A DNA stretch of 64,000 nucleotides from Bacteroidota bacterium (GCA_023446155.1 JAEXIT010000004.1:533667-597666), one strand, 5' to 3'; numbered from the stretch's first letter, positions 16,151-25,609 are shown. The notes: a model not told the origin generated them from the sequence alone. Made by a program: numbers and translations.

Positions 16151-18550
16151 CTAATTTATTCTGTTTTTTTCTTCGTGGTTTCCTGTTTTTCTCTGGTCGA
16201 TAGATATTTTAGTATTTCCAAATCTATAATTTACAGACAATCTGAATAATCGGGTGTCATAATATTGATAAAAGGTTTGCTTAATGTCGGAAGAGTAATT
16301 TTGATAGGTGCTGAAATTTTTCCTGAAAATATCTTCAAAGTTTAAACCAATGATTAAATTTTTATCTAATGTGAGGTATTTGAATCCAATATCTAAAGTA
16401 GAATAAGCAGTTGCAGTTTGGTAACCGGCCTTTGAAGGGTAATTATATTCGTAATGAAGGGAAGCAAAAAAAGTTTTAGATCTATTGATTGTAAATGTGT
16501 TCGTTGTCTGGGTATATCCTTGCCATCCGCAATATTTTTTTTCAAGAATTGCGATATAGGGGGTTAATTCTGTATAGGAAACAGAGAAATCGACTGAAGA
16601 TTCCCACCAGTTAAAAAGATTACTGGTAATAGATAGGTTTCCTCCTATATATTTTCCATCAGCATAATTTAGCCTTCTGAAAATTTGCGTGTTATTTGAA
16701 ATATCATGATAGGTTAACTGAGTGGAAATGTCTTTTATATCAGCATAATTTAGACTTAAATAAAGCAGGCTTTTATAAGAATAATTGAATTCAGAGCTGT
16801 AGATAAATGAAGGTTGTAAAAATGGATTACCCGTAGCATAGGATTTGGGGCTGTTATACCATCTTCCGGGATTCAGTTCCCAAAAGCCAGGTCTTCCAAT
16901 TCTTCTTCCAAAATTTAGTGAAAATGTATTGTATTCATTACTGTTATAAGATAAATAGACAGTTGGAAATAATTTAAAATAGTTTCTATCGGTTATTTGG
17001 TTTAAAGAAATAGAGTTCGACTTTGTTTGTGTATTTTCAGCCCGTAATCCCAGATTAAATTCCCATTTTTTTCCAAGTGATTTTAACAAACTAAAATACA
17101 ATGCCTGTGTATTTTCAGTGTATTGAAAATGATCATTCTGAGATGAAAACATATTGCCCGTTACTTTATCATAAAAATCTGTAGCGACAGTATTATCCGT
17201 TTTTGTAGTACTAGCCTTGGCTCCGAATGAAAGGTTTCCCCATTCATAAGGCAGCTCAAAATCAGTTTTTAGAGAATAATTACGAATTTCCTGATCGGAT
17301 TGGTTATAAGCAGATTGTTTTTCCTGAATGTTCTGATTATAATCGATTAAAGCAGAATTAAAATTAGTATCCTTAGGAGATGAAAAATCGAAGTAGTCGA
17401 AATCAATGGAAAATGTTTTGTCTTTATCATTAAAGCTTTGGTTGTAATTCAGATTCACAGCTATATTTTTAGCTTTGTCATTAGAAACTCCTTCTGTTTT
17501 ATAGTATTTTATCCGATCATTATTAATATAGTCATAACTGTAATTATGATTGAATTCTTCGGAGGAATTCTTCGGGAAAACGCCCATATATTGGGCTCCT
17601 ATATTACTTTTTTCAGTGGGATTGTATTGTAGGTTTAGTAGTGTATTTAAGCTTCTCTTGTGATTTCTGTTACAAATATTGTTATTCCAACGTTCAACAG
17701 GATAATAGTAGTTAATATCATTTGTATATAGCGTTCTTCCATAACGGTAACTTAGGTTTGAAAGTGCCGAAAACTTTTTTTTCCTGTAGCTTATTCCCAT
17801 ACCATGAGAAAAATTTGCATAAGTTGCCTGCTGATAAGCAGATCGTAAGGTAGCATTCCAGTTATCCTGCCCGATTTCCTTTAGTTGGATATTGATTAGT
17901 CCGCTATTGCCTTCAGCATCATATTTGGAAGGCGGATTAGTGATTACTTCTATCTTCCGGATATTGGCAGAAGGAATGGATTTTAGATAATCGTATAGAG
18001 ATTCACCGGATAATTGCACAATTTTATCGTTAACCATTATTTTTACAGTACTTTTACCGGCCAGTCTGATTTCTATTCCCTGAAGTCGAACACCGGGAGT
18101 ATGTTTTAGTACATCTGCTGCGTCTCCTTCGAGTGTTGAAGTCGAGTTTTCGACATTAAAAATCAATCGATCTGTTTTCCGTTCAATCAGTTTTTTTCTT
18201 GTAGAAATTACGATCTCATCCAAAGCCAGAGATGCTTTTGTTGGCAGTATACCGAAATCGATGTTTTGATACAGATTGATTTTTTTCTTGAAAATCTCTT
18301 GTCCAAACTGCTCAATTAAAATGTTATAGTTGCCACTACGGATGCTTAAGTTAAAAACTCCCAGACTGTCGGTATAGGTTTGTCCGGAAATACTATCATT
18401 TTTAAATAATGTCACCAAGGCAAATTCTATAGCATGTTTTTTTTGATCGACCAATTTTCCTTTTATTGAATATTCCTGTGCTGACAGAATTTCAATTTGC
18501 AAAAAGAAAGTAATAAAAAATAATAATAGTCTGTTAGTTGCTTTTAGCAT
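16151..18550 (-). CDS. Outer-membrane receptor with carboxypeptidase-regulatory-like domain, in the RiPP operon
   Basis: A 799-residue outer-membrane protein. The signal peptide ends ILSAQ. A carboxypeptidase-regulatory-like domain (about 26-110; EYSIKGKLVDQ, FALVTLF) precedes a plug-like region (about 115-225; DAADVLKHTPGV, IRKIEVITNPPSKYDAEGNSG) and a long barrel. It belongs to the same broad group as the receptor at 8.1-10.3 kb. It is the first gene of the minus-strand operon, 105 bases before the precursor gene. Plausible roles are release of the mature peptide, uptake of it, or signalling; the sequence does not decide. Confidence 0.88.
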   Translation of the reverse strand: MLKATNRLLLFFITFFLQIEILSAQEYSIKGKLVDQKKHAIEFALVTLFKNDSISGQTYTDSLGVFNLSIRSGNYNILIEQFGQEIFKKKINLYQNIDFGILPTKASLALDEIVISTRKKLIERKTDRLIFNVENSTSTLEGDAADVLKHTPGVRLQGIEIRLAGKSTVKIMVNDKIVQLSGESLYDYLKSIPSANIRKIEVITNPPSKYDAEGNSGLINIQLKEIGQDNWNATLRSAYQQATYANFSHGMGISYRKKKFSALSNLSYRYGRTLYTNDINYYYPVERWNNNICNRNHKRSLNTLLNLQYNPTEKSNIGAQYMGVFPKNSSEEFNHNYSYDYINNDRIKYYKTEGVSNDKAKNIAVNLNYNQSFNDKDKTFSIDFDYFDFSSPKDTNFNSALIDYNQNIQEKQSAYNQSDQEIRNYSLKTDFELPYEWGNLSFGAKASTTKTDNTVATDFYDKVTGNMFSSQNDHFQYTENTQALYFSLLKSLGKKWEFNLGLRAENTQTKSNSISLNQITDRNYFKLFPTVYLSYNSNEYNTFSLNFGRRIGRPGFWELNPGRWYNSPKSYATGNPFLQPSFIYSSEFNYSYKSLLYLSLNYADIKDISTQLTYHDISNNTQIFRRLNYADGKYIGGNLSITSNLFNWWESSVDFSVSYTELTPYIAILEKKYCGWQGYTQTTNTFTINRSKTFFASLHYEYNYPSKAGYQTATAYSTLDIGFKYLTLDKNLIIGLNFEDIFRKNFSTYQNYSSDIKQTFYQYYDTRLFRLSVNYRFGNTKISIDQRKTGNHEEKNRIN

Positions 18551-18751
18551 TTCGATTTGGATTTTAAATTCTCAAATCAAATTAATACTATTGTTTTATT
18601 TGGTTAGTGATAATTGTTGTTTTAAATAATAAAGTCCATTGTTTGTCCCTACATTAACTAATGTTGTTTAAGTATTAATCTTTTAGATGATGACCAAGAT
18701 GGGTAATAGAATTGTTACTGAATAATTCTGTATTTTGTATATTTAAGGCGG

Positions 18752-18778
18752 TTCAAAACCCTGAAGCAGGGTTTTGAA
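18752..18778. terminator. Perfect hairpin downstream of the MBL-fold gene
   Basis: TTCAAAACCCTG and CAGGGTTTTGAA form a perfect 12-bp stem with a three-base loop, about 45 bases past the MBL stop codon. On the minus strand it lacks a T-run after the stem, so termination is likely but not certain. The rest of the 18551-18820 gap, which holds the upstream region of the receptor gene, shows nothing else clear. Confidence 0.5.
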
Positions 18779-18820
18779 AATATATGGGAAATTATTTGTT
18801 GAGTAGAGAAAAGGGACTTT

Positions 18821-19582
18821 TTAAGATATAAACCGATTAAATTCTTCTATATCGTGATAGCTAAAAACCGGTATCTCTAGATGGGTGGCAATAAACTCAC
18901 GAATACGTGCTACGGTTTGCATACGAAGTTCGTCATCGTCGGCGCGCATTCTGGCCAGTTCGTTTACCGGATGATTTACATCTGTCAGTTCAATTCGTAA
19001 ATAATAGGCATCACCAATATAAAACAACCAGTTGTCTCCGTTTTGAATTGCCACACCACAATGCCCTAAAGTATGACCGGGTAGGGGAATCAGATAGATT
19101 TCCGTTTCCAGTTGTGTTGTAACTTTTCGGGCTTCAAAACCAAACCAGTTTTCTGACGTTTCCGAATACGTACGGATTTCGGGATTATGCGCGAGTGGTT
19201 GTTGTAAATAACGCGGATTCCCCGTTTTGTAATTCTCATATTCTTCCTGCCCCAAATGTACTACGGCTTTTGGGAAATCAGATAATCCACCGGTATGATC
19301 ATTGTCTAAATGCGTAATAACACAATCGGTTACTTTTTTCGGATCGAGTCCCATTTTTTCTATTTGTCGGATAGCGGTCATTTCGGTATCAAAATGATAA
19401 CCAACAATATCAATTAATTGTTGTCCGATTCGTTCTTCCGGGTTTTGAATATCCTGAAGTCCGATGCCGATGTCGATCAATGCCATTGCATGCGATTCTG
19501 CAATCAGTATACAATGACCGGAAACATTTTCGTTAACCGGACTTACAATTTTAACGCAGTTGAGATGGTGGAGATTTGACAT
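18821..19582 (-). CDS. MBL-fold metallohydrolase
   Basis: A metallo-beta-lactamase-fold hydrolase of 253 residues, with no signal peptide, so cytoplasmic. Metal ligands are in THLDNDHTGG (around 91-100), then GHTLGHCG (~170) and GDAYY (~190). HLDNDH departs from the classic HxHxDH because its first His is followed by LDNDH, as in lactonase/AttM-like members. Substrate unknown; N-acyl-homoserine lactonase or a generic esterase is possible from fold alone. It lies between a palindromic repeat and the RiPP operon with no obvious partner. Confidence 0.85.
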   Translation of the reverse strand: MSNLHHLNCVKIVSPVNENVSGHCILIAESHAMALIDIGIGLQDIQNPEERIGQQLIDIVGYHFDTEMTAIRQIEKMGLDPKKVTDCVITHLDNDHTGGLSDFPKAVVHLGQEEYENYKTGNPRYLQQPLAHNPEIRTYSETSENWFGFEARKVTTQLETEIYLIPLPGHTLGHCGVAIQNGDNWLFYIGDAYYLRIELTDVNHPVNELARMRADDDELRMQTVARIREFIATHLEIPVFSYHDIEEFNRFIS

Positions 19583-19600
19583 GACGTTGCGATTTTTACG

Positions 19601-19637
19601 TTACACCTGACAGGTTTCTAAAACCTGTCAGGTGTAA
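19601..19637. repeat. Dispersed palindrome, copy 2
   Basis: A perfect 17-bp inverted repeat TTACACCTGACAGGTTT around a three-base centre, in the gap between the dnaN 3' end and the MBL start. It is the cleanest copy in the window. Confidence 0.9.
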
Positions 19638-19647
19638 AATGATCAAA

Positions 19648-19682
19648 TAAAAAACCGCAATCCTAATAAGTATTGCGGTCTT
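19648..19682 (-). terminator. dnaN terminator
   Basis: On the minus strand the stem ACCGCAAT/ATTGCGGT with a ten-base loop is followed by six T. It lies about 30 bases past the dnaN stop. Confidence 0.85.
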
Positions 19683-19714
19683 TTGGTTATAAAAGGGTTG
19701 GTTATAGCGTAAGA

Positions 19715-20836
19715 TTAGCTGTTTAACATTACCGGCATTACCAGCATGGTTACGGTTTCGCCTTCGTCCAATCCATCAACCGGAGTTAAAATTCCGGCAC
19801 GGTTTGGTAACGACATTTCCAGCATAATTTCGTCCGACTGCAAGTTGGTCAACATTTCGGTTAGGAAACGGGAGTTGAACCCGATTTGCATATCGTCGCC
19901 CTGATAATCACAGGTCAATCTTTCTTCTGCCTTGTTGGAGTAATCGATATCCTCAGCAGAGATGTTTAATTCTGCACCGGCAATTTTTAATCGGATCTGG
20001 TGGGTCGTTTTGTTTGCGAAAATCGCCACACGTCGTACCGAGCTTAAAAACTGCGTACGGTTCATTAATAATTTATTCGGATTCTCTTTCGGGATAACCG
20101 CTTCATAATTGGGATATTTTCCATCAATTAAGCGACATGTTAAAATATAGTTATCAAAAGAGAAGGTTGCATTCGAATCGTTGTATTCAATTTTTACTTC
20201 CGCATCCGAAGCTGCCAAAATACCTTTTAAAATGTTTAATGGTTTTTTAGGCATGATAAAATCTGCAACTTGCGATGCTTTTACATCAGTACGGGCATAT
20301 TTTACCAATTTATGTGCGTCGGTCGCTACGAAGATTAATCCTTCCGGGGAAAACTGGAAGAATACTCCCGACATTACCGGACGTAAATCGTCGTTACCCG
20401 CTGCGAAAATGGTTTTGCTCACGGCCGTTGCTAATACTTCTGCAGGAACCAAAGTCGACGACGGCTCCTCCAAAACTACTGCTTTCGGGAATTCATCACC
20501 CGGTGCGTAGGCCAGGGCATATTTACCGGAGTTGGAGCTAATCTCTACCGTATTGTTGTCCTCTACAGTAAACGTTAACGGTTGCTCCGGGAATGTTTTT
20601 AAAATTTCAAGTAAAAGTTTCGCCGGAACGGCTACGCTTCCCTGACTGGTAGAATCGATTTCCAATGTGGCCGACATGGTAGTCTCCAAATCGGATGCCG
20701 ATACTCTAAGTTGGTTATTGTCTAATTCAAATAAGAAATTATCTAAAATGGGTAAGGTGTTGCTACTGTTAATAACACTACCTAAAACCTGTAATTGTTT
20801 TAATAAATATGAACTGGATACAATAAACTTCATCAT
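19715..20836 (-). CDS. dnaN: DNA polymerase III beta clamp
   Basis: The sliding clamp that tethers DNA polymerase III to DNA; 373 residues with the three repeated clamp domains, full length. Recognisable segments include the N-terminal MKFIVSSSYLLKQL, SASDLETT near 60, VATDAHKL (~175), IDGKYPNYEAVIP (~238), and the C-terminal VMPVMLNS. The first codon is one of two adjacent ATGs. It lies downstream of gldG on the same strand with a gap of about 95 bases. The upstream spacer is A/T-rich, so an internal promoter is possible, but none is clear. Confidence 0.97.
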   Translation of the reverse strand: MMKFIVSSSYLLKQLQVLGSVINSSNTLPILDNFLFELDNNQLRVSASDLETTMSATLEIDSTSQGSVAVPAKLLLEILKTFPEQPLTFTVEDNNTVEISSNSGKYALAYAPGDEFPKAVVLEEPSSTLVPAEVLATAVSKTIFAAGNDDLRPVMSGVFFQFSPEGLIFVATDAHKLVKYARTDVKASQVADFIMPKKPLNILKGILAASDAEVKIEYNDSNATFSFDNYILTCRLIDGKYPNYEAVIPKENPNKLLMNRTQFLSSVRRVAIFANKTTHQIRLKIAGAELNISAEDIDYSNKAEERLTCDYQGDDMQIGFNSRFLTEMLTNLQSDEIMLEMSLPNRAGILTPVDGLDEGETVTMLVMPVMLNS

Positions 20837-20930
20837 CTTTCTTTTTTAGGTTTGTAAAATCCTCGATTACATTTTACATTTCACAAATATATCGTAATCT
20901 CTCTAATGAAAAAACATTTTTTATTAACAA

Positions 20931-22616
20931 CTAGCGGGAATATTTTCTTTTTCTCAAGAAAGTGAACAATAGTCCAAACAGTGCCAGTACAACTATTGGT
21001 AATCCGACAGTTATAATCTGGGTGATCGTGTAGTTGTCGTACACTTTTTGTTTGTCCAGTAACGGCAAATCAACATCTTTACTTCTAATGTTAATAAGTC
21101 CGGTGTCGTCCAGTAAATAATTCACACAGTTTAAAAGGAATTCTTTATTGCCATACAGGTTGTTGGTCCACTTGTCGTAACCGAGTTCCATAGGCTGAAA
21201 TGCCTGGTCCAATTGGTTCTTGATGATGTCTCCATCGGAGATCACAATCATCTTTCCGGCTTTTCCACTAGTCTTATACGTACTGTCTTTAAACGGAAGG
21301 ATACGGTTTTCGTACATCGATTGGAATTTTCCTTCCAACAATACCGATACCGGAATACGTCCACCACCTACGTAGTCTTTTGGCCCGCTTTCCTCGGTAA
21401 CCATATTCAGACTTACCTCAATCGGTGTACCGATACTCTTCGAATATTGTGACGATTCCATCAAAATGGTTTTCTTAATTCCATTTTTTAACGTGTCGAT
21501 TGGGTTGGCAAATTCAAAACGTACCCCCTCAATGTTCTTAACAATCGGGTTTTGCGATTGCGGATAGATAAATGGTGAATATTTCCAGAAATATTGTTCG
21601 TATTGCGTCGCACTTCCGCGTTCGCCGGATGCCAGTTTAATCGGAGCCGCCTGTTCGTCTTTTACCAAAGCCGGGTTGATACGGATTCCGTATTTAAAGA
21701 ACATATCGTTTAGGTTCAAATCTCTTGGAAAGGCCAGGATCGATCCACTGTCGTTATACAAACTGTCCATTTCGGCTTGTACCGCATCGACCAACCATAA
21801 GGTTTTTCCACCGTTAACGATAAACTGATCCAAAACCTGTTTTTCGTCTTCATTAAACTTTTCACTTGGCTTGGCAATAATCGCAAGATCGTATTTTTTA
21901 AGCGCTGCGGCTGTTTTTACAGGGTTTTTAGCCACCGAATCCAACGTAAAGGGCCCGATATAATAACTCTCGCGGATGGTTTTTAGGAAATCGGCTATCT
22001 GTAATTCGTGTAATTCACCGTTTCCTTTGATGATGGCGATTTTCTTTTCCTTACTTTTTGAGATTTTATTAAAGGCGTCGGCAAAGGCATATTCCAAATG
22101 CTGTACCGAACTCACTACTTTTTCTTCGGTAGTCGCACCCATCATGTTTTTAAGCAACTGAATTTTAGTGCTTTTGTCATTGTAGGTGGCAATAGCCCAC
22201 GGAAAAACTACTTCCTGCGATTGTTTTCCGCGATCGTCTACCGTAATACTGATAGGTGTCAAACCTCGCTGATAAAGCATTTTCATCGTAGCCTCGCGTT
22301 CTTCTTCTTTTTCCAACGGATTTACGAATTGGAAAATGATGTTGGAATTATAGGCTTTGTATTCTTCTAAAAGTTGTTTGGTTTCGGCTTGTAGTCGTTT
22401 AAACTCACCCGGAAATTGTCCGTCCAGGAATACATCAATATACAATGGACTGTCGATGCTTTTAATGATCTCTAAGGAGGTTTCCGATAAGGTGTACCGT
22501 TTGTCCTGTGTTAAGTCGAAACGTTTGAAAAAATAAGTACCGATAACGTTTACCGCAATCAGGGCAATCAGGATAATTCCGAATTGTTTTAGGTGTTTCT
22601 TTTGTTGCGCTTTCAT
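20931..22616 (-). CDS. gldG: Gliding motility ABC-type component GldG
   Basis: The auxiliary membrane component of the GldA/GldF/GldG ABC-type system linked to gliding in flavobacteria. I use the start MKAQQKKH, which overlaps the gldF stop as TAATG; an ATG two codons upstream is possible. The product is 561 residues. One transmembrane helix near the N-terminus (about 10-30) precedes a large periplasmic domain with RFDLTQDKRYTLSE (~36) and the conserved KGNGELHELQIADFL (~200). A second helix lies at the C-terminus (IVVLALFGLLFTFL). It is transcribed with gldF and probably with dnaN downstream. Confidence 0.92.
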   Translation of the reverse strand: MKAQQKKHLKQFGIILIALIAVNVIGTYFFKRFDLTQDKRYTLSETSLEIIKSIDSPLYIDVFLDGQFPGEFKRLQAETKQLLEEYKAYNSNIIFQFVNPLEKEEEREATMKMLYQRGLTPISITVDDRGKQSQEVVFPWAIATYNDKSTKIQLLKNMMGATTEEKVVSSVQHLEYAFADAFNKISKSKEKKIAIIKGNGELHELQIADFLKTIRESYYIGPFTLDSVAKNPVKTAAALKKYDLAIIAKPSEKFNEDEKQVLDQFIVNGGKTLWLVDAVQAEMDSLYNDSGSILAFPRDLNLNDMFFKYGIRINPALVKDEQAAPIKLASGERGSATQYEQYFWKYSPFIYPQSQNPIVKNIEGVRFEFANPIDTLKNGIKKTILMESSQYSKSIGTPIEVSLNMVTEESGPKDYVGGGRIPVSVLLEGKFQSMYENRILPFKDSTYKTSGKAGKMIVISDGDIIKNQLDQAFQPMELGYDKWTNNLYGNKEFLLNCVNYLLDDTGLINIRSKDVDLPLLDKQKVYDNYTITQIITVGLPIVVLALFGLLFTFLRKRKYSR

Positions 22617-23341
22617 TACCATTTTAAAGATTTAAGTTTATAAACCGTTGCCGACAGAAATAGTACGGTAACACTGATAAAATAGATAATGTCGCGGGTA
22701 TCGATCACACCGCGGCTCATACTTTTAAAATGGTAATCCATTCCAAAACTGGCCACCGTATTTCCGAAAGCACCCATAAAACCGGACATGCCTTCAAATC
22801 CGAAATAGAATACAAAACAAAGGAAAACCGCAATGATAAAGGCTACAATCTGATTGTCGGATAGGGTAGACGTAAAGATTCCAATAGCGGTATAGGAGGC
22901 AATCAGGAATAACAATCCAAAATAAGAACCGAGTGTACTTCCCATATCGATATTCCCTTCCGGGTTTCCGAATTTAGAAAGCACCACCACGTAAATAATC
23001 GTTGGGATAATCGCGATCACGATCAGTAAAAAAGCACCCAGAAACTTACCGTTTACGATCTCCCAGATACTCAACGGTTTGGTGAGCATCAATTCGATGG
23101 TTCCTTGTTTCTTTTCGTCCGAAAAACTGCGCATGGTTACGGCAGGAATCAGGAAAATTAAAATCCACGGGGATAGGGTGAAAAAGGGACTTAAATCGGC
23201 AAAACCGCTTTTCAGGATATTAAAGTCGCCTTGAAATACCCAAAGGAACAGGCCGTTTAGTAATAGAAAAATAGCGATAACCAAATAGCCTATCGGCGAA
23301 CCGAAAAAGGATTTGATTTCTCTTAATAATAAGGCTTTCAT
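22616..23341 (-). CDS. gldF: Gliding motility ABC permease GldF
   Basis: An inner-membrane permease of the ABC-2 type, 241 residues with about six transmembrane helices. The N-terminus MKALLLREIKSFFGSPIGYL and the cytoplasmic motif RSFSDEKKQGTIELMLTKPLS (split here as conserved DEKKQGT and LTKP) are characteristic. It pairs with gldG through a stop/start overlap; the ATPase gldA is not in this window, as is usual in flavobacteria. The small monooxygenase-like gene lies 21 bases upstream, so the four genes may share a transcript. Confidence 0.93.
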   Translation of the reverse strand: MKALLLREIKSFFGSPIGYLVIAIFLLLNGLFLWVFQGDFNILKSGFADLSPFFTLSPWILIFLIPAVTMRSFSDEKKQGTIELMLTKPLSIWEIVNGKFLGAFLLIVIAIIPTIIYVVVLSKFGNPEGNIDMGSTLGSYFGLLFLIASYTAIGIFTSTLSDNQIVAFIIAVFLCFVFYFGFEGMSGFMGAFGNTVASFGMDYHFKSMSRGVIDTRDIIYFISVTVLFLSATVYKLKSLKW

Positions 23342-23362
23342 TTATTTTTTGTACGTTTTATT

Positions 23363-23659
23363 TTATTCCAGACTCACCAGTTTATCAACGCTCCAGGCTT
23401 CGGGTTTGGCATTAAAAAATTGCTTTGTATAGGCCCAAACTTCAATAAAAAGCTCCGATTTCCGGTAGTTTTCCAAATCGGCTTCCGTTTCCCAATAACT
23501 ATAGGTAAAGAAAACCGACGGGTTGTTTTTGTCCTGGTAAAGCTCCAAAAAGCGATTACCGGGGAAGTTGCGTATCTTTTGCTTAACTTCATGAAAATTC
23601 GTTAAAAAAGCTTCGATTTTCTCTTCATGGAAACTCATTTTTACGATGCGTACAAACAT
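23363..23659 (-). CDS. Antibiotic biosynthesis monooxygenase (ABM) domain protein
   Basis: A 98-residue protein with the ferredoxin-like dimeric alpha/beta-barrel fold of the ABM group. Visible signatures are VRIVKMSFHEEKIEAF at the N-terminus, FLELYQDKNNPSVFFTYSYW in the middle, and YRKSELFIEVWAY. Members include quinol monooxygenases and heme-degrading enzymes, but many are uncharacterised and this one has no diagnostic heme ligands that I can see. It is sandwiched between a SAM-hydrolase-family gene and gldF on the same strand, close enough to be one operon. Confidence 0.8.
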   Translation of the reverse strand: MFVRIVKMSFHEEKIEAFLTNFHEVKQKIRNFPGNRFLELYQDKNNPSVFFTYSYWETEADLENYRKSELFIEVWAYTKQFFNAKPEAWSVDKLVSLE

Positions 23660-23686
23660 AAGGAATTATGAATTAATTTTTGGAAT

Positions 23687-24520
23687 TTAAGATTTGAAAA
23701 TTACAGTCACCCGATCGCGGAATTTCAGGCCTAATAATGAGGTGGCCGATCCTACTGTAGACGGGTTACTTTTATAGATGGCAATTTCGAGAAAATCCGC
23801 TTCGTTAAACAACGCCAGTTTCTCGCCTTCGTAGTCTTTTAAAACAAACTTTTCGGATATTTTAAAATCAGAATAATTTCGGTGAATATTCTTGATGGTC
23901 TTGGTTCCGAAACGAATCTCAAAATCGCGTCCGCGTGCGGTTTCCTGAATCAGTTTTCGGGAAATATTCGTCACACAGTTACCAAAATGATCAATGTAAA
24001 CTACCGCACCGTTAATCGCGTTATAATCGGTGGTAATTGTTGCCTGGAGTTCGCTTATTTCTTTGATACTGCTGATTTCCCGCCCGATAACGTTCATAAC
24101 GCCGCCTTTGGCCAGGTGGCAGGCGACTTTTACAAAAACGTCCATATCGGTGGCATTATCCGCTAAACGGTCGTGTATGTTGATCTCAACAATTTTTTGG
24201 GGGACTATTTTCTGCGTCAGTATACTCAAAATACCGTTATCGGCACAGATAAAATAATGATCATTCCACTGCATCGCGATATGTTTACTTTCGAAGGTAC
24301 GTTCCGAATCGACTCCGATCAGGTGCACGGTTCCTTTCGGAAAACTACTGTAAGCCGCATTGATAATATAGCTGGCTTCCGAGATGTTAAACAAATCGAT
24401 GTTGTGGGAAATGTCAATAATTTGTACATCAGGATGTTCGGTAATAATCTTACCCTTCAGCGCGCCGACGAAGTGATCCTTCAGCCCAAAATCGGTAGTA
24501 AGCGTAATTATTGACATCAT
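23687..24520 (-). CDS. SAM hydrolase / SAM-dependent halogenase-family protein
   Basis: A protein of 277 residues from the S-adenosyl-L-methionine hydroxide adenosyltransferase family (formerly DUF62), which splits SAM into adenosine and methionine. The N-terminal ITLTTDFGLKDHFVGALKG carries the conserved Asp of the SAM site. IDISHNIDLFN and the C-terminal HFGNCVTNI and FNEADFLEIAIYKSNPS are typical. It is not one of the halogenating members, as far as sequence context suggests. The gene is divergent from phoH and heads the gldFG-dnaN run. Confidence 0.88.
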   Translation of the reverse strand: MMSIITLTTDFGLKDHFVGALKGKIITEHPDVQIIDISHNIDLFNISEASYIINAAYSSFPKGTVHLIGVDSERTFESKHIAMQWNDHYFICADNGILSILTQKIVPQKIVEINIHDRLADNATDMDVFVKVACHLAKGGVMNVIGREISSIKEISELQATITTDYNAINGAVVYIDHFGNCVTNISRKLIQETARGRDFEIRFGTKTIKNIHRNYSDFKISEKFVLKDYEGEKLALFNEADFLEIAIYKSNPSTVGSATSLLGLKFRDRVTVIFKS

Positions 24521-24613
24521 TTTGTTTATAACTATTAAGGGAACTTTCTTTAAAAATTGCTAGATTTGAGATATGCAAAGCTAACTTATTTTTTTAATTA
24601 AATCCCGTTGCTT

Positions 24614-25564
24614 TTGAACGAAAGAACCATCGAATTGACAGACATCACCCCTAAAGAATTCTGGGGAGCTCAGGATGCTCATCTTGAGATAATTAAAAAA
24701 TTATACCCAAAATTAAAAATCGTAGCCCGAGGCACGCTGGTGAAAGCCTACGGAGAGAAGGAAATTTTGGATGAGTTTGAAGTGCGGTTCCATAGATTGA
24801 TGAATCACTTTTCGCGCTATAATTCTATCGACGATAATGTGATCGAACGAATTGTGCAAACCAACAGTCAGGACGAACAAAAAATGGCCGATCACGATAA
24901 GATTCTGGTACACGGTATCGGAGGAAAACTGATCAAAGCCTTAACGCCGAATCAGCAGAAACTGGTCGATTTTACCATGAAAAATGATATGGTTTTTGCC
25001 GTAGGACCTGCCGGAACAGGAAAAACCTATACCGGAGTGGCATTGGCTGTTAAAGCATTGAAAGAAAAGCAAGTAAAGCGTATCATTTTAACCCGTCCTG
25101 CAGTAGAAGCCGGCGAAAATTTAGGCTTCCTTCCGGGCGATATGAAAGAAAAACTGGATCCGTATATGCAACCGTTATACGATGCATTACGCGATATGCT
25201 GCCACCGCAAACACTGGAAGATTATCTCCTGAAAGGGGTTATCCAGATTGCACCGTTGGCATTTATGCGTGGCCGTACCTTAGACAATGCTTTTGTAATT
25301 CTGGATGAAGCACAAAATACGACGCATTCGCAAATGAAGATGTTTCTAACCCGTATGGGGCGTAATGCCAAGTTTATTATTACAGGCGATCCGGGGCAGG
25401 TCGATTTACCACGACGTACCATTTCCGGACTAAAAGAAGCCTTATTGATTTTAAAAGACGTAGAAGGGGTGGGTATTTTATACCTGGACGATAAGGACAT
25501 CGTGCGCCACCGACTCGTTAAGAAAATCATTGACGCTTACAAGAGTATTGAAAATCACGATTAA
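24614..25564 (+). CDS. phoH: PhoH-family ATPase
   Basis: A cytoplasmic P-loop protein of 317 residues, of the PhoH/YbeZ type linked to RNA metabolism. I take the TTG of (M)NERTIELTDI as start, since flavobacterial homologues begin near NER; another TTG two codons upstream is possible. Walker A is GPAGTGKTYTG (~134-144), followed by RPAVEAGENLGFLPGD (~160-175), Walker B VILDEAQN (~228-235) and ITGDPGQVDLP. It is divergent from the SAM-hydrolase gene. The last 150 bases are repeated 1.17 kb downstream. Confidence 0.93.
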   Translation: MNERTIELTDITPKEFWGAQDAHLEIIKKLYPKLKIVARGTLVKAYGEKEILDEFEVRFHRLMNHFSRYNSIDDNVIERIVQTNSQDEQKMADHDKILVHGIGGKLIKALTPNQQKLVDFTMKNDMVFAVGPAGTGKTYTGVALAVKALKEKQVKRIILTRPAVEAGENLGFLPGDMKEKLDPYMQPLYDALRDMLPPQTLEDYLLKGVIQIAPLAFMRGRTLDNAFVILDEAQNTTHSQMKMFLTRMGRNAKFIITGDPGQVDLPRRTISGLKEALLILKDVEGVGILYLDDKDIVRHRLVKKIIDAYKSIENHD

Positions 25565-25609
25565 AATCAGATGATTGCATACCTGTTTAAACAGGCTTGA
25601 TTAAAAGTA

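Noticed and set aside
12116..18550. Lanthipeptide synthesis for the GG precursor
   Set aside because: No LanB, LanC, LanM or LanKC-like gene is present, and the core has few Ser/Thr.
18821..19582. MBL-fold protein as part of the RiPP operon
   Set aside because: It has its own 3' hairpin and a 270-base gap before the receptor gene, and no known role in such systems.
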